A DNA stretch of 64,000 nt, taken from NCBI RefSeq assembly GCF_035762905.1, contig NZ_DASUCC010000103.1, positions 22,566 to 86,565 on the forward strand, in the 5' to 3' direction. Numbering within the stretch: the first letter of the stretch is position 1; every line of letters begins with the position of its first letter. This DNA comes from DASYTH01 sp035762905. Its GTDB lineage: Bacteria > Actinomycetota > Actinomycetes > Mycobacteriales > Pseudonocardiaceae. Below are positions 1-8,376 of this stretch, in pieces. The notes below the pieces were generated by a model that had not been told where the DNA came from, did not search any database, and saw only the letters and a program-made list of their open reading frames with translations. Both the position numbers and the translations under genes were made by a program.

Positions 1-1
1 C

Positions 2-427
2 GAGGCGGCCATCGACGAGGCGCTCGCGCACCACGCCATGGCCGACTGGCCGTTCGAGGAGGCCAGGACCCGGCTGGTGCACGGGGAGTTGCTGCGCCGG
101 GACCGCAAGCGCGCCAGGGCCCGCGCGGCGCTGGAACGCAGCGCGGACATGTTCGAGCGGCTGGGCGCGGTGGAGTTCGCCAACCGGGCCGGCGACGAGC
201 TGCGCGCGGTCGGCGGCTCGACCCGGCCCCGCTCGGCGACGACCGGGACCGACCTGACCCCGCAGGAGACCAACGTGGCCCTGGTGGTGGCCGGCGGCGC
301 GACCAACGCCGAGGCGGCCGCCCGGCTGTTCCTGTCCGAGAAGACGATCGAGTACCACCTGTCGAGCGTGTACCGCAAGCTCGGCATCCGGTCCCGCAGC
401 CAACTGGCCCGCGCGGTCACGCCGTGA
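2..427 (+). CDS. LuxR-family transcriptional regulator, C-terminal part (5' truncated by window)
   Basis: Only about 141 residues are visible, open at the left edge, so the start is outside the window. The last 60 residues form a LuxR/GerE helix-turn-helix: it opens with LTPQE, and the recognition helix contains SEKTIEYHLSSVYRKLGI. The helical stretch before it (ARAALERSADMFERLGA) resembles the end of the TPR-like region of large ATP-binding LuxR (LAL) regulators, so the full protein may be a LAL activator. It converges with the hydrolase gene on the other strand and overlaps it by 11 bases. The domain is clear; the target genes are unknown. Confidence 0.85.
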   Translation, partial: EAAIDEALAHHAMADWPFEEARTRLVHGELLRRDRKRARARAALERSADMFERLGAVEFANRAGDELRAVGGSTRPRSATTGTDLTPQETNVALVVAGGATNAEAAARLFLSEKTIEYHLSSVYRKLGIRSRSQLARAVTP

Positions 428-1265
428 GCGGACCTGCCCGCGAACCAGCGTCGTCGGCCGAGCCGGCCAGCGCGCCGCGGATGCCGGTCAGCCAGCCGCC
501 GATGTCCGCCCGGGTGGCCTCGACCGCGTCGGGGGGCAGGAGCACGTGGCCGCACCCCTGGACCACGTGCACCCGCCCACCCGTCCCCCGGATCAGCGCG
601 TGAAAGAAGGCGAGCTGGCGGGGCAGGTCCACCAGCCGGTCCCGGGCGCCGAACCAGATCCCCAGCGGCCCGGGCAGCGGCTGGAAGATCCCGGCCAGGT
701 CGCCGCGCAGCCAGCTCATCCGGCGGCGCAGGTCGCCGACCGCCATCCGGCCGAGCGCGGCGAAGAAGGCGGCGCCGGTCCCGGGCGCCGGTCCGAACAC
801 GAACCGGGACGCCGTCGGCGTGGTCGCCGCGTAGAGCGCCTGCGGGGTCACCGCGAACGCCGCGGCGGCCAGCCGCAGCCGCACCGGCGGCAGCCCGGTG
901 AACGGGCTGACCAGCACGCTGCCCCGGGCCGGCGCCGCCACCAGCGGCGCGACCGAACCCAGCAGCAGGTTGCCGAACGACTGGCCCCACCAGGTCACCG
1001 GCGCCCGGCCGAGGCAGCGGTCCAGCAGCCCGGCGATCGTGTCCACCAGCGCGCCGAAGAACCGGTGCCGCTCGCCCGAGTAGTCCACCAGCACCAGCCG
1101 CCCGCCGCCGGGTTCGGCCAGCGCCACCGGACCGGCCAGGTGCAGGCAGCTCTCCCCGCTGCCCTCCATGCCGGGCAGCAGCACGACCGGCGGGCCGGAG
1201 CCGGTGGCCAGCAGCCGGACCCCGCCGGCCCGGCCCAACTCCTGCCAGCGCGCCGGGCCGGTCAT
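417..1265 (-). CDS. alpha/beta hydrolase
   Basis: A 282-residue alpha/beta-hydrolase. The oxyanion region is LLPGMEG (about 29-35). The nucleophile elbow is WGQSFGN with Ser96. A late Asp lies in GARDRLVD and the catalytic His in GCGHVLL, so the triad looks complete. The ATG overlaps the patatin gene's stop as ATGA, so it is the third, translationally coupled gene of a GMC oxidoreductase - patatin - hydrolase operon. The context suggests an ester or lipid substrate, but none can be named. No signal peptide is seen. Confidence 0.8.
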   Translation of the reverse strand: MTGPARWQELGRAGGVRLLATGSGPPVVLLPGMEGSGESCLHLAGPVALAEPGGGRLVLVDYSGERHRFFGALVDTIAGLLDRCLGRAPVTWWGQSFGNLLLGSVAPLVAAPARGSVLVSPFTGLPPVRLRLAAAAFAVTPQALYAATTPTASRFVFGPAPGTGAAFFAALGRMAVGDLRRRMSWLRGDLAGIFQPLPGPLGIWFGARDRLVDLPRQLAFFHALIRGTGGRVHVVQGCGHVLLPPDAVEATRADIGGWLTGIRGALAGSADDAGSRAGPLTA

Positions 1266-2770
1266 TTTCGATTCACCGCCGCGCGCAGCCAGGCCGGGGT
1301 GGCCCGGGGTTGTGGCGCCTTGAGATAGGTGTCGGCCAGCCGGCCGAGGAAGAAGCCGAGGAACCGGGACAGCGCACCCAACCGGTCCGCCCGCATGCTG
1401 GCCAGCTGGCGGAGCAGGCCGGCCGGGGACAGGCGCAGGATGCCGGCGGCCAGCTCGCTGCCGTCCGGGTCGAGCACGATGGTGTGCAGCGTCGTGGTGT
1501 CCCGCCACAGGTCCGGCCCGGTGTCGTGGTGGACGAACTTCTCCCCGCGCAGCAACAGCTCCCGGCCGTCTGCGGCCGGCACGATCAGCTCGTAGATCAT
1601 GCGCAGATCCCCGATCGCCTTCTCCACCAACAGGTTGACCGTGCCGGACCGGATCGGCAGCGTTCCGCCGAGCGCCGGGCAGACCACCGTGCCGTGCACC
1701 CGGCCGCGGTGCTCCGGGTCGGCGGCGAACTCCTCGACGTCGGCGATGGTGATCTCCAGCCGCAGCTCGCACGGGGTGGCCGGCTGCTCCGGTTCGGCCA
1801 GCCGCAGGCTCCCGGACATCCGCTCCCGGAACGAGATTCCGGCGGCTACCGGCGGGGTTCCGTTGCCGGCGACGGTTCCGCAGCCGTTTCCGGAGAAGCC
1901 GTTGGTGAGCAACGGGATTCCGCGCTCGCGGCACCACCGGCGGGCGTCCGCGACCCCCAGCTCGACCGCCCGGCGCACCTGGGAGTTGCGCAACACGAGG
2001 AGGTAGTGCATCGGCACCTCGGCGGCCAGCATCCGCACGGTGACCCGGTGCGGGTAGTGCCCGGGGCGGTTCTCGTCGATCGCCCGGTTGCTCTCCTCGA
2101 TCCGGCGCAGCCCGGCCCGCAGCTCGGCGTTGGCCATCGCCTCGATCATCTGGAAGTAGCCGTTGACGAAGCCGCCGCGCCAGATCCCGCCGGTGCCGAC
2201 CGTCCACACCACCCACAGTTCGGTGGCCCCGCGGCGGATCGCCTCCTCCAGGTTGGAGTCGGTGGCGAACACCGCGTCGATGTAGGTGTCCGAGCCGACC
2301 CGGACCGGGTCGAACCACCACGGCAGGGACACCGCGGACACCAGCAGATCCTCGGTCAGCTCGGCCGGGCCGACCGCGCGGTGCTCGTGCGCGGTGAAGT
2401 TGTAGACGTCGAACACCGCCTCCCGGGCCGAGGTGCGGATCGCGTGCCAGTCGAGGCCGAACGCCGGGAAGATCTTCCGGCGCAGCCCGCGGCCGGACAG
2501 CATGGCCGGGGCGAACGGCCCGCGCCGCAGCAGTCCACGGCTCACGCTGGCGGCGGCGAGTGGCTTGTAGTCGCGCCAGGCGTCGGCGATCTGCCGGCCG
2601 GTGTAACCCTGGCTCCACATCGCGAGGTTGAGCGTCCCGCCGCTGGACCCGGTGGCCAGCTGCATGTCCATGCCGGCCTCGTCCAGCCATACCTGCAGCA
2701 CCCCCGCCTGGTAGGCGACCTTGAGGCCGCCACCGGCCAGGATCAGCGCCCGGCGCACGGTCGCGGTCAT
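1262..2770 (-). CDS. patatin-like phospholipase family protein
   Basis: A 502-residue protein with an N-terminal patatin domain. The glycine-rich oxyanion loop GGGLKVAYQAG is near residues 13-23, and the nucleophile motif is GSSGG with Ser43. The partner Asp is probably in IDAVFATDS, where the usual DG pair reads D-A, a small departure from the family. The C-terminal half (from about 330) has no obvious patatin signature and looks like a separate domain. Start and stop both sit in ATGA overlaps with the neighbouring genes, so the three are probably translated together. Cytoplasmic lipid-acyl hydrolase activity is inferred from the family. Confidence 0.8.
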   Translation of the reverse strand: MTATVRRALILAGGGLKVAYQAGVLQVWLDEAGMDMQLATGSSGGTLNLAMWSQGYTGRQIADAWRDYKPLAAASVSRGLLRRGPFAPAMLSGRGLRRKIFPAFGLDWHAIRTSAREAVFDVYNFTAHEHRAVGPAELTEDLLVSAVSLPWWFDPVRVGSDTYIDAVFATDSNLEEAIRRGATELWVVWTVGTGGIWRGGFVNGYFQMIEAMANAELRAGLRRIEESNRAIDENRPGHYPHRVTVRMLAAEVPMHYLLVLRNSQVRRAVELGVADARRWCRERGIPLLTNGFSGNGCGTVAGNGTPPVAAGISFRERMSGSLRLAEPEQPATPCELRLEITIADVEEFAADPEHRGRVHGTVVCPALGGTLPIRSGTVNLLVEKAIGDLRMIYELIVPAADGRELLLRGEKFVHHDTGPDLWRDTTTLHTIVLDPDGSELAAGILRLSPAGLLRQLASMRADRLGALSRFLGFFLGRLADTYLKAPQPRATPAWLRAAVNRK

Positions 2771-4452
2771 CCGACGGCCTCCAGGGTGGGCGGCCGGCGG
2801 CGGCCGGCGCCGAGCCGCTCGGTCATCCGCCCGGCGAACCGCTCGGCCAGCGCCGCGATGGTCAGCCCCGGGTTGGCGCCGACCGGGCCGGGCAGCACGG
2901 ATCCGTCGGCGACGAACAGTCCACTGTGGCCGAACGACTCGCCGTGGTCGTCCACGACGCCGCGGCGCTTGTCCACGGCCATCGGGCAACCGCCGAGCGG
3001 GTGCACGGTGATCAGCCGGCGGAGCAGCCGGGTCGGGTTCATCGTCAACTCGCCGCCGAGCTCCTCGGCCACCGCGGCCATGGTCGCGGTCAGCCGGTCC
3101 AGATAGGTCCGGGAGGTCGCCTCGCACCAGTCCACGTCCAGCCAGCCGCCGCGCAGCCGCAGCCGCCCGTCCGGCACGTCCCGGCCCATGCCGAGCAGCG
3201 GCAGCATCCCGGCGGCGCGCTGCCCGGCGCCGAACAGCGCGCCGACCTCCGCGCCGATCCGGCTGTTCGGCGCGCCGGACAGGCCGGCGAGCACCCGACC
3301 GACCGCGGCCCGTGCCACCCGCTTGGCCGTGCCGGCCGCCCCGGTGGTCTCGACCAGCCAGTCCACGAACGCCGGGTATCCGCCGTCCTGCAGGTAGAAG
3401 CCGCGCCCCTCGCCGCCGTCCAGCGCGTCCGGCACCCGGATCGTGCTGGTGATCACCGGGCCGCTGGACGGGTCGAGCCGGTCCGGGCTGGACCGGACGA
3501 ACCCGAGCAGGTCGCCGTTGCCGCTGAACCGGGTGCCCAGCGCCGGGCCGAGTGCGGGCAACCGGTCCCGGTTGCGCAGCAGCAGGTACGTGCTGCCGAG
3601 CGCGCCGGCGGCCAGCACCACGACCCGGGCCCGCACGGTGCGCACCGCAAGCCGGGAGGTGTCCAACCGCACCCCCTCGTTCTCCGGTTCGTGGCGCACG
3701 TAGCCGACCTCGAACCCGCCGCCCGGCAGGGGCGTCACGGTGCGCACCTCGCACCGGTCCCGCAGATCCGCACCGGCCCGGTCGGCCATGCTCAGGTAGG
3801 TGTAGTCCAGGGTGTTCTTGCTGCCGAAGTTGCAGCCGAAGTTGCACTCGCCGCACAGCTGACAGGTGTGCCGGACGGCGCCGTGCAGGTTCGGTTCCGC
3901 CCCGGCGATCGGGTCGCCGGGATGCTGTCCCTTGCCGGCGAACGACACGGCCAGCGGCGGCCGGAACCAGTCCAGCCGCAGCCGCTTCGCCGCCTGCCGC
4001 AGGGCCACCGTCTTCGGCGTGCCGTCCGCGTGCGGGTACGGGTTGGCCCGCGCGCCGAGGACCTCCTCGGCCAGGTCGTAGCAGGGATCGAGGTCGGCCC
4101 TCGTCACCGGCCAGGACTCGTACCCGCCGCTGGGTGCGCCGTCGTCGACGAACCAGCGCTCGTCCTTGCGCAGCAACACGTTGGCGTAGATCAGCGAGCC
4201 GCCGCCGAGCCCGCTGGACACGACCGCCTCGAGGTGCCGGAACGACCAGAAGTCGAACAGGCCCTGCAGCCCCTCGCTCGGATCCCACATCGCCCTGGCC
4301 AGTTCGGCCGGCCGCCGGGCGAACGATCCCGGCGGGTAGCGCCGGCCACGTTCCAGCAGGACGACGGCATGCCCCTGCTCCGCCATCCGGCAGGCGGCGA
4401 CCGACCCGCCGAAACCGGATCCCACCACCACCGCGTCGACCCTCTCCGTCAT
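2767..4452 (-). CDS. GMC oxidoreductase of the cholesterol oxidase/ChoD type
   Basis: A 561-residue flavoprotein. The FAD Rossmann motif GSGFGG is at 11-16, and the C-terminal HPLGGCPMA block fits the active-site region of GMC oxidoreductases. Residues 197-207 carry four cysteines in a CxxCxxCxxxC pattern, as in the ChoD-like branch of mycobacteria (known from the family; an iron-sulfur site is possible but not shown). The start MTERVD is chosen because the Rossmann fold begins at once; an in-frame upstream ATG would only add an unstructured leader. It is first of a three-gene coupled operon with a patatin and a hydrolase, suggesting oxidation of a sterol or other lipid alcohol. It is divergent from the flavin-reductase-like gene, 55 bases away. 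Confidence 0.85.
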   Translation of the reverse strand: MTERVDAVVVGSGFGGSVAACRMAEQGHAVVLLERGRRYPPGSFARRPAELARAMWDPSEGLQGLFDFWSFRHLEAVVSSGLGGGSLIYANVLLRKDERWFVDDGAPSGGYESWPVTRADLDPCYDLAEEVLGARANPYPHADGTPKTVALRQAAKRLRLDWFRPPLAVSFAGKGQHPGDPIAGAEPNLHGAVRHTCQLCGECNFGCNFGSKNTLDYTYLSMADRAGADLRDRCEVRTVTPLPGGGFEVGYVRHEPENEGVRLDTSRLAVRTVRARVVVLAAGALGSTYLLLRNRDRLPALGPALGTRFSGNGDLLGFVRSSPDRLDPSSGPVITSTIRVPDALDGGEGRGFYLQDGGYPAFVDWLVETTGAAGTAKRVARAAVGRVLAGLSGAPNSRIGAEVGALFGAGQRAAGMLPLLGMGRDVPDGRLRLRGGWLDVDWCEATSRTYLDRLTATMAAVAEELGGELTMNPTRLLRRLITVHPLGGCPMAVDKRRGVVDDHGESFGHSGLFVADGSVLPGPVGANPGLTIAALAERFAGRMTERLGAGRRRPPTLEAVG

Positions 4453-4507
4453 GCATGACAGGAGTCCTGCCGGCGGGCATGTGATACATGCGGCAGACTC
4501 TCGAACC

Positions 4508-4987
4508 GTGCGGTTCAACGAGTTGATGGGCGGCCTGGACTACCCGATGTTCATCGTGACCGTGACCGACGGTGACCAGCTTGCGGGTTGCCTGGTCGGG
4601 TTCGCGGCACAGTGCAGCATCGAGCCGGCCCGGTTCATGGTGTGGTTGTCCAAGAAGAACCACACCTACCAGGTGGCGTCGGCGGCCGAGGTGCTCGCGG
4701 TGCACGTGCCGACCCAGGCGAACCTGGACCTGGCCACGTTGTTCGGCACCCGGACCGGTTTCGACGTCGACAAGTTCGACCGGTGCGCGTGGCGGACCGG
4801 TCCCGGTGGCGTCCCGGTGCTGACCGACTGCCAGCAGTGGTTCACCGGCCGGGTGCTCAGCCGGTTCGACACCGGCGACCACGAGGGCCTGCTGCTCGCC
4901 CCGGACGCGGTCGGCCCCGCCACCGGGCTCGGCCAGCTAGGCTTCCAGCAGGTCAAGCATCTCGACGCGGGCAACGAGGCAGGTTGA
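4508..4987 (+). CDS. flavin reductase-like / FMN-binding split-barrel protein
   Basis: A 159-residue protein with the flavin-reductase-like split-barrel pattern: YPMFIVTV near the start, then GCLVGFAAQCSIEPARFMVWLSK, and a long conserved-looking tail. GTG at 4508 is chosen as start because the fold begins within ten residues; an ATG lies 18 bases further in. It is followed after 4 bases by an ABM-type monooxygenase gene, so the pair may form a small flavin or quinone redox unit. The true substrate is unknown. Confidence 0.7.
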   Translation: MRFNELMGGLDYPMFIVTVTDGDQLAGCLVGFAAQCSIEPARFMVWLSKKNHTYQVASAAEVLAVHVPTQANLDLATLFGTRTGFDVDKFDRCAWRTGPGGVPVLTDCQQWFTGRVLSRFDTGDHEGLLLAPDAVGPATGLGQLGFQQVKHLDAGNEAG

Positions 4988-4991
4988 CACG

Positions 4992-5318
4992 ATGATCTTC
5001 ATTACCGCCAAGTTCCGGGTACGTCCCGAGGACGCCGACCGCTGGCCGGAGATCAGCGCGGAGTTCACCGCCGCCACCCGGGCCGAACCCGGCTGTCTCT
5101 GGTTCGACTGGTCCCGCAGCCTCGACGACCCCACCGAGTACGTCCTGGTCGAGGCGTTCCACGACGGTGACGCCGGCGCCGCCCACGTGCAGTCCGACCA
5201 CTTCCGCGCCGCGCAGCAGACCCTCCCCCGGCACCTCGCCGAAACCCCCCGCATCATCAACTTCGCCGTCCCCCAGGACGACTGGTCCCGGCTCGGCGAG
5301 TTGGCCGTACCGGAATAG
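4992..5318 (+). CDS. putative quinol monooxygenase (antibiotic biosynthesis monooxygenase domain)
   Basis: A 108-residue protein of the ABM/YgiN superfamily. The ferredoxin-like start MIFITAKFRVRPED is followed by EPGCLWFDWSRS and the YVLVEAFHD strand, then a histidine-containing helix typical of the fold. Such small cofactor-free monooxygenases act as dimers on quinols or polyketides, or degrade haem; which applies here cannot be told. It is probably co-transcribed with the flavin-reductase-like gene just upstream. It lies far from the biosynthetic cluster and is likely a housekeeping gene. Confidence 0.75.
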   Translation: MIFITAKFRVRPEDADRWPEISAEFTAATRAEPGCLWFDWSRSLDDPTEYVLVEAFHDGDAGAAHVQSDHFRAAQQTLPRHLAETPRIINFAVPQDDWSRLGELAVPE

Positions 5319-5331
5319 CAGGGAGCACGCG

Positions 5332-5562
5332 ATGACCGAGGAGAACCCCGAGACCACGCCGACCGGTGATTACACCGAGGGTGGGGTGCCGAGTTTCGAC
5401 TACGTGCGGGACCGGATCGAGGGGCGGTTCGCGACGTCGGTGGGGGCGGAGGAGCTGGCCGAGAAGACCAGTTCGGAGCTGGACGAGCAGCTGGCCGAGC
5501 GGGACCGGGCGGGGCGGGAGAAACTGGACGAGATTCGGCGGGCGATGCGGGGGGACCAGTAA
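5332..5562 (+). CDS. small acidic hypothetical protein (76 aa)
   Basis: A 76-residue, strongly charged protein with no membrane segment. The middle contains FDYVRDRIEGRFATSVG, followed by a Glu/Lys/Arg-rich amphipathic helix rich in AEL and DEI repeats, suggesting a helical or coiled-coil protein. A purine-rich site (gggag) lies 7 bases before the ATG, and the gene starts 13 bases after the ABM gene, so it is probably the last gene of that small operon. No family or function is recognised. Confidence 0.6.
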   Translation: MTEENPETTPTGDYTEGGVPSFDYVRDRIEGRFATSVGAEELAEKTSSELDEQLAERDRAGREKLDEIRRAMRGDQ

Positions 5563-5685
5563 CGGCAGTGGCCCGGAAGGGCGGCCTTTGGGGCAATGGG
5601 GGACGGGGATGAACCCGGGGTGGAAAGCGGTCGTGTGGGGAGTGTGCCGGCAGTGGGCCGGTAGCACGATCATTGGGGAGACAAA

Positions 5686-6204
5686 GTGCGAAAAGTGAGC
5701 ATGGGGCTGGTTGCCGCGGTTGCCGCCGTGGGATTCGCCGCGGGGGCGGTGCCGGCGAGTGGCGGGCCGGAGTCGGATCAGCGGGGGGTGCCGGAGCAGC
5801 TTCGGGTGCCGGACGGGAACCGGCGGATCGCGACCATGCCGGCGCGAGGGGTGCAGACCTACCAGTGCACGGCCGGGGCGTGGGTGTTCCTGCAGCCGGA
5901 CGCGATCCTCGAGTTCCGTGGCCGGGCGCAGGTGCTGCACACCCGAGGCCCGGTGTGGACGTCGGTGCGGGACGGCAGCTCGGTGCCGGCGGCCGCGGTG
6001 GCCAACGCGCCGGTCGCCGGGGCGATCCCGCAGCTTCTGTTGCAGGCCAACGGTCATCGCGGACCGGGGCTGCTGGCCGAGGTGACCTACATCCAGCGCC
6101 TGAACACCACCGGCGGGCTGGCGCCGGCGGGGACGTGCACCGACGGGGCCACCGCGTCGGTCCAGTACACCGCTGACTACACGTTCTGGGTGGCGGCCGG
6201 CTGA
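5686..6204 (+). CDS. secreted DUF3455-type protein
   Basis: A 172-residue protein with a clear Sec signal peptide: basic MRKVS, a hydrophobic Gly/Ala/Val core, and a likely cleavage after PASG. The mature part has the pattern of DUF3455: VPDGNRR.ATMPARGVQTYQC, then W.FLQPDA, GP.W. and a TYIQRLNTTGG strand near the end. The GTG start is supported by ggggag five bases upstream. The function of the family is unknown; it is an exported protein. A strong hairpin follows. Confidence 0.75.
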   Translation: MRKVSMGLVAAVAAVGFAAGAVPASGGPESDQRGVPEQLRVPDGNRRIATMPARGVQTYQCTAGAWVFLQPDAILEFRGRAQVLHTRGPVWTSVRDGSSVPAAAVANAPVAGAIPQLLLQANGHRGPGLLAEVTYIQRLNTTGGLAPAGTCTDGATASVQYTADYTFWVAAG

Positions 6205-6211
6205 GGCCGGC

Positions 6212-6248
6212 GCTCCCGCCGGGGCGACCAACCCGCCCCGGCGGGAGC
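6212..6248. terminator. bidirectional hairpin terminator
   Basis: A 15-base perfect stem (gctcccgccggggcg at 6212-6226 pairing with 6234-6248) with a 7-base loop lies exactly between the convergent DUF3455 and SRPBCC genes. No T-run follows, as is usual in high-GC actinobacteria. It probably ends transcription from both sides. Confidence 0.75.
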
Positions 6249-6257
6249 GGCCGCGGG

Positions 6258-6704
6258 TCAGGAGGCCTCGACGACGGTCTTGATCCGGTTGGCGAAGTCC
6301 GGAGCGTCCTTGCGGGCCGCGCTGAGGGCGAAGCCGGCGAGCAGCTTGCCGAGACCGTGCCCCTCGAGCACGTTGAACACGCGCAGCCGGGTCTTTCCGT
6401 CCGAAGTGGACTCGAGATCGTAACCGCCCTGGCTGGCCGTGACCAGGTTCTTCGACTGCTCGGCCCAGCGGATCCGGCTCGGCGACTCGAGTTCGGTGAT
6501 CTTGAACTCCCGCTTGGTCTTCACGCCGGCATCCTTGACGGTGCTGGCGAACACGGTGCCGACCGCGGTCGGACCGTCCGGTGTCTTGGCGATCTCCAAC
6601 ACCCGCGGGCTGAACTTCGGGTCGTTCGTACCATCGGCCAGAAAGGCGAAAACCTCGTCGATGGGTCGGTCGATGTCCACCGTCGCCTCGAACTGACCGG
6701 CCAT
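6258..6704 (-). CDS. SRPBCC family protein (polyketide cyclase/START-like)
   Basis: A 148-residue protein of the SRPBCC fold: the opening strand FEATVDIDRPIDEVFAFLAD, a central set of strands with RIRWAEQ, and the long C-terminal helix with LLAGFALSAARKDAPDFANRIKTVVEA. The start MAGQFE is chosen because aaggag stands six bases upstream; longer in-frame starts lack a site. Members bind small hydrophobic ligands, act as cyclases, or have unknown roles. It is monocistronic, facing the DUF3455 gene across the terminator. Confidence 0.8.
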   Translation of the reverse strand: MAGQFEATVDIDRPIDEVFAFLADGTNDPKFSPRVLEIAKTPDGPTAVGTVFASTVKDAGVKTKREFKITELESPSRIRWAEQSKNLVTASQGGYDLESTSDGKTRLRVFNVLEGHGLGKLLAGFALSAARKDAPDFANRIKTVVEAS

Positions 6705-6778
6705 ATGCGCTCCTTTTCCGTCGGCCCCCTGTTGTCGTTCGGGGGCACTATTCCAGATCAAGAGCGCACGAGTGCGGA

Positions 6779-7243
6779 TTAGCGACGCAGGATCTTGTCG
6801 AACAGGTGGGAGACGGCGTCGTCCGCCTGCATGGCTTGGCTGCGGACGCCGGCGAGGGCTTCGGAGGCGACGGTTTCGCTGGACTCGCGGACGATGGCCG
6901 GGAGGTCGACCGAGTCGATGACCTCCTGGGCGATGGTCGGCAGGTCCAGGCGGGAGATCACCTCGTCGACGTCGAGGCCCTCGGCCAGCAGGTTGAGGTC
7001 GAGGTGCTCCTGGATCATCCTGGTGAGGTCCGAGATGGTCAGCACCCGCAGCACGACCCAGCGCAGCACCACGTCGGCGGCGTGCTCGAGGTCGGCCTGC
7101 GCCTCCCGGCCGCGCCGGTCGAGGGCCGTGGTGAGCCAGTCCGGGACGCCGGCCCGGGCGAGGGCCAGCGCGGGTCGGACCGCCCAGCGGGCAAGGTCCA
7201 CCGCGCCGGCCGCCGCGCCGAGCAGGACCGTTGGCGAGGGCAC
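6779..7243 (-). CDS. hypothetical protein, helical (154 aa)
   Basis: The GTG start lies one base after the stop of the HdeD gene, so the two are probably coupled. The first 45 residues are Ala/Val/Leu-rich and mildly hydrophobic (possible membrane association). The rest is helical and acidic, with repeated short blocks such as LDVDEVISRLDLPTIAQ and SVDLPAIVRESSETVAS, suggesting a tandem helical repeat. Not recognised as a named family. It may act with the neighbouring HdeD-like membrane protein. Confidence 0.65.
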   Translation of the reverse strand: MPSPTVLLGAAAGAVDLARWAVRPALALARAGVPDWLTTALDRRGREAQADLEHAADVVLRWVVLRVLTISDLTRMIQEHLDLNLLAEGLDVDEVISRLDLPTIAQEVIDSVDLPAIVRESSETVASEALAGVRSQAMQADDAVSHLFDKILRR

Positions 7244-7244
7244 C

Positions 7245-7868
7245 TCAGGACGTCACGGGCCGGGGTGGGCGGCTGGTCCGGGCGGCGGCGTCGCTCTCCG
7301 TGCCGCGTCCGGCCGCGATGCCGACCAGGATCCCGGTCACGCCGTAGACCGCCAGCGCCAGACCGACCAGCCAGGTCAGCGCCACCAGGGTGGCCTCAGG
7401 GAAGGCGAGCAGGATGATGCCGAGCGCCATGCTGATCACGCCGGAGAAGATCCCCCAGCCGCCACCGCCGGTGAACCCGTGCACCACCTCGATCACGCCG
7501 CCGACCACCCAGGTCAGCCCGAGCAGCAGGGCGAGCACCGCGACGGTCTGGAACGGTCCGCGCAGGCAGAGGATGCCCACCACGATCATCAGCAGACCGA
7601 GCAGGGCGAGCAGCACCCGGCCCCAGCCGCTGGCGTCGTCGACGGCGAACGCCGAGACGATCCAGAAGACGCCGCCGATGAACAGCTGCACGCCGAACAG
7701 CACGGCCAGCACGAGCAGGGTGGGTTCGGGCCAGATCAGCACGACGACACCGAACACCAGCGTGAGCACCCCGAAGGTGATCCGCCAGGCACGGGACCGG
7801 CCGACCGAGGCCAGGGTCTCCGCCGCCGCATAGGTGGGGTCAGCCGAGCTCGGATCGGAGTGGGTCAT
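7245..7868 (-). CDS. HdeD family acid-resistance/DUF308 membrane protein
   Basis: A 207-residue integral membrane protein with six hydrophobic segments in three paired repeats, each pair ending with a WP or FP turn (LIWPEPTLL; LAFPEATLV), the pattern of HdeD/DUF308. The N-terminal 30 residues are polar and probably cytoplasmic. In enteric bacteria HdeD has a role in acid resistance; in actinobacteria the role is not established. It is first of a two-gene unit with the 154-residue hypothetical protein. Confidence 0.8.
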   Translation of the reverse strand: MTHSDPSSADPTYAAAETLASVGRSRAWRITFGVLTLVFGVVVLIWPEPTLLVLAVLFGVQLFIGGVFWIVSAFAVDDASGWGRVLLALLGLLMIVVGILCLRGPFQTVAVLALLLGLTWVVGGVIEVVHGFTGGGGWGIFSGVISMALGIILLAFPEATLVALTWLVGLALAVYGVTGILVGIAAGRGTESDAAARTSRPPRPVTS

Positions 7869-8083
7869 GGAACACTCCCTTGGCGATGGGTTGGGCTCGG
7901 ATAGAAGCTGCTCCGGCCCGGTCCGCCGCTCTTCCCCTCAAGCGGGTGAAATGGTCGTCCGCTGTGGACGCCCTCCCGCCGTTTCCCCATTTCATCACGC
8001 ACGGGCGAAGTGCTCCGGCTGCGCCGGGTCCACTGTTCTGCTACCGGCCGATTCCGGCCCGAACCGCGAGGAGGTGCGCGCCG

Positions 8084-8323
8084 GTGCCGCAGCACTACGA
8101 GTTCCGGGTGTCGGGGCGGGTGTCGGACCGCGCGCAGGTCGCGATGGAAGAGTTCTCCGAGATGAAAATCGTGCCAGCACCGCCGGAGACCATCATCTAC
8201 GGCGAGGTGACCGACCAGTCGCACCTGCACGGGATTCTGACGTTCCTGGAGAACCTGGGCCTGCACATCGTCTCCGTGCACGAGTTGCCGGAGCGGGCCG
8301 AGCGGCCGGAACGATCGGACTGA
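8084..8323 (+). CDS. small hypothetical protein (79 aa)
   Basis: The GTG start at 8084 is chosen because gaggagg lies about 10 bases upstream; a much longer reading from 7880 would run through the promoter region of the divergent HdeD gene and looks random. The product has an alternating strand-helix pattern (YEFRVSGRVSD; TIIYGEVTDQSHLHGILTFLENLG; IVSVHELPE) that fits a small alpha/beta ferredoxin-like fold. Function unknown. It stands alone on the plus strand. Confidence 0.6.
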   Translation: MPQHYEFRVSGRVSDRAQVAMEEFSEMKIVPAPPETIIYGEVTDQSHLHGILTFLENLGLHIVSVHELPERAERPERSD

Positions 8324-8350
8324 ACCGGGTATCTGAACCGGTCACCGACC

Positions 8351-8370
8351 GGTCACCTCAGGAAGGTGAC
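8351..8370. terminator. short hairpin between convergent genes
   Basis: An inverted repeat ggtcacct / aggtgac with a 5-base loop, preceded by a direct repeat of accggtcacc, lies between the convergent 79-residue gene and the DUF360 gene. Probably a weak bidirectional terminator. Confidence 0.45.
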
Positions 8371-8376
8371 GAAGCC

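Noticed and set aside
546..3106. Long open frames on the plus strand opposite the patatin, hydrolase and GMC genes
   Set aside because: They are rich in Arg, Gln, His and Pro, have no ribosome sites or domain motifs, and lie antisense to clear genes; they are typical shadows of third-position GC bias.
7880..8083. A longer N-terminus for the 79-residue gene
   Set aside because: The extension would cover the divergent promoter and has no protein-like pattern; gaggagg before the GTG at 8084 decides the start.
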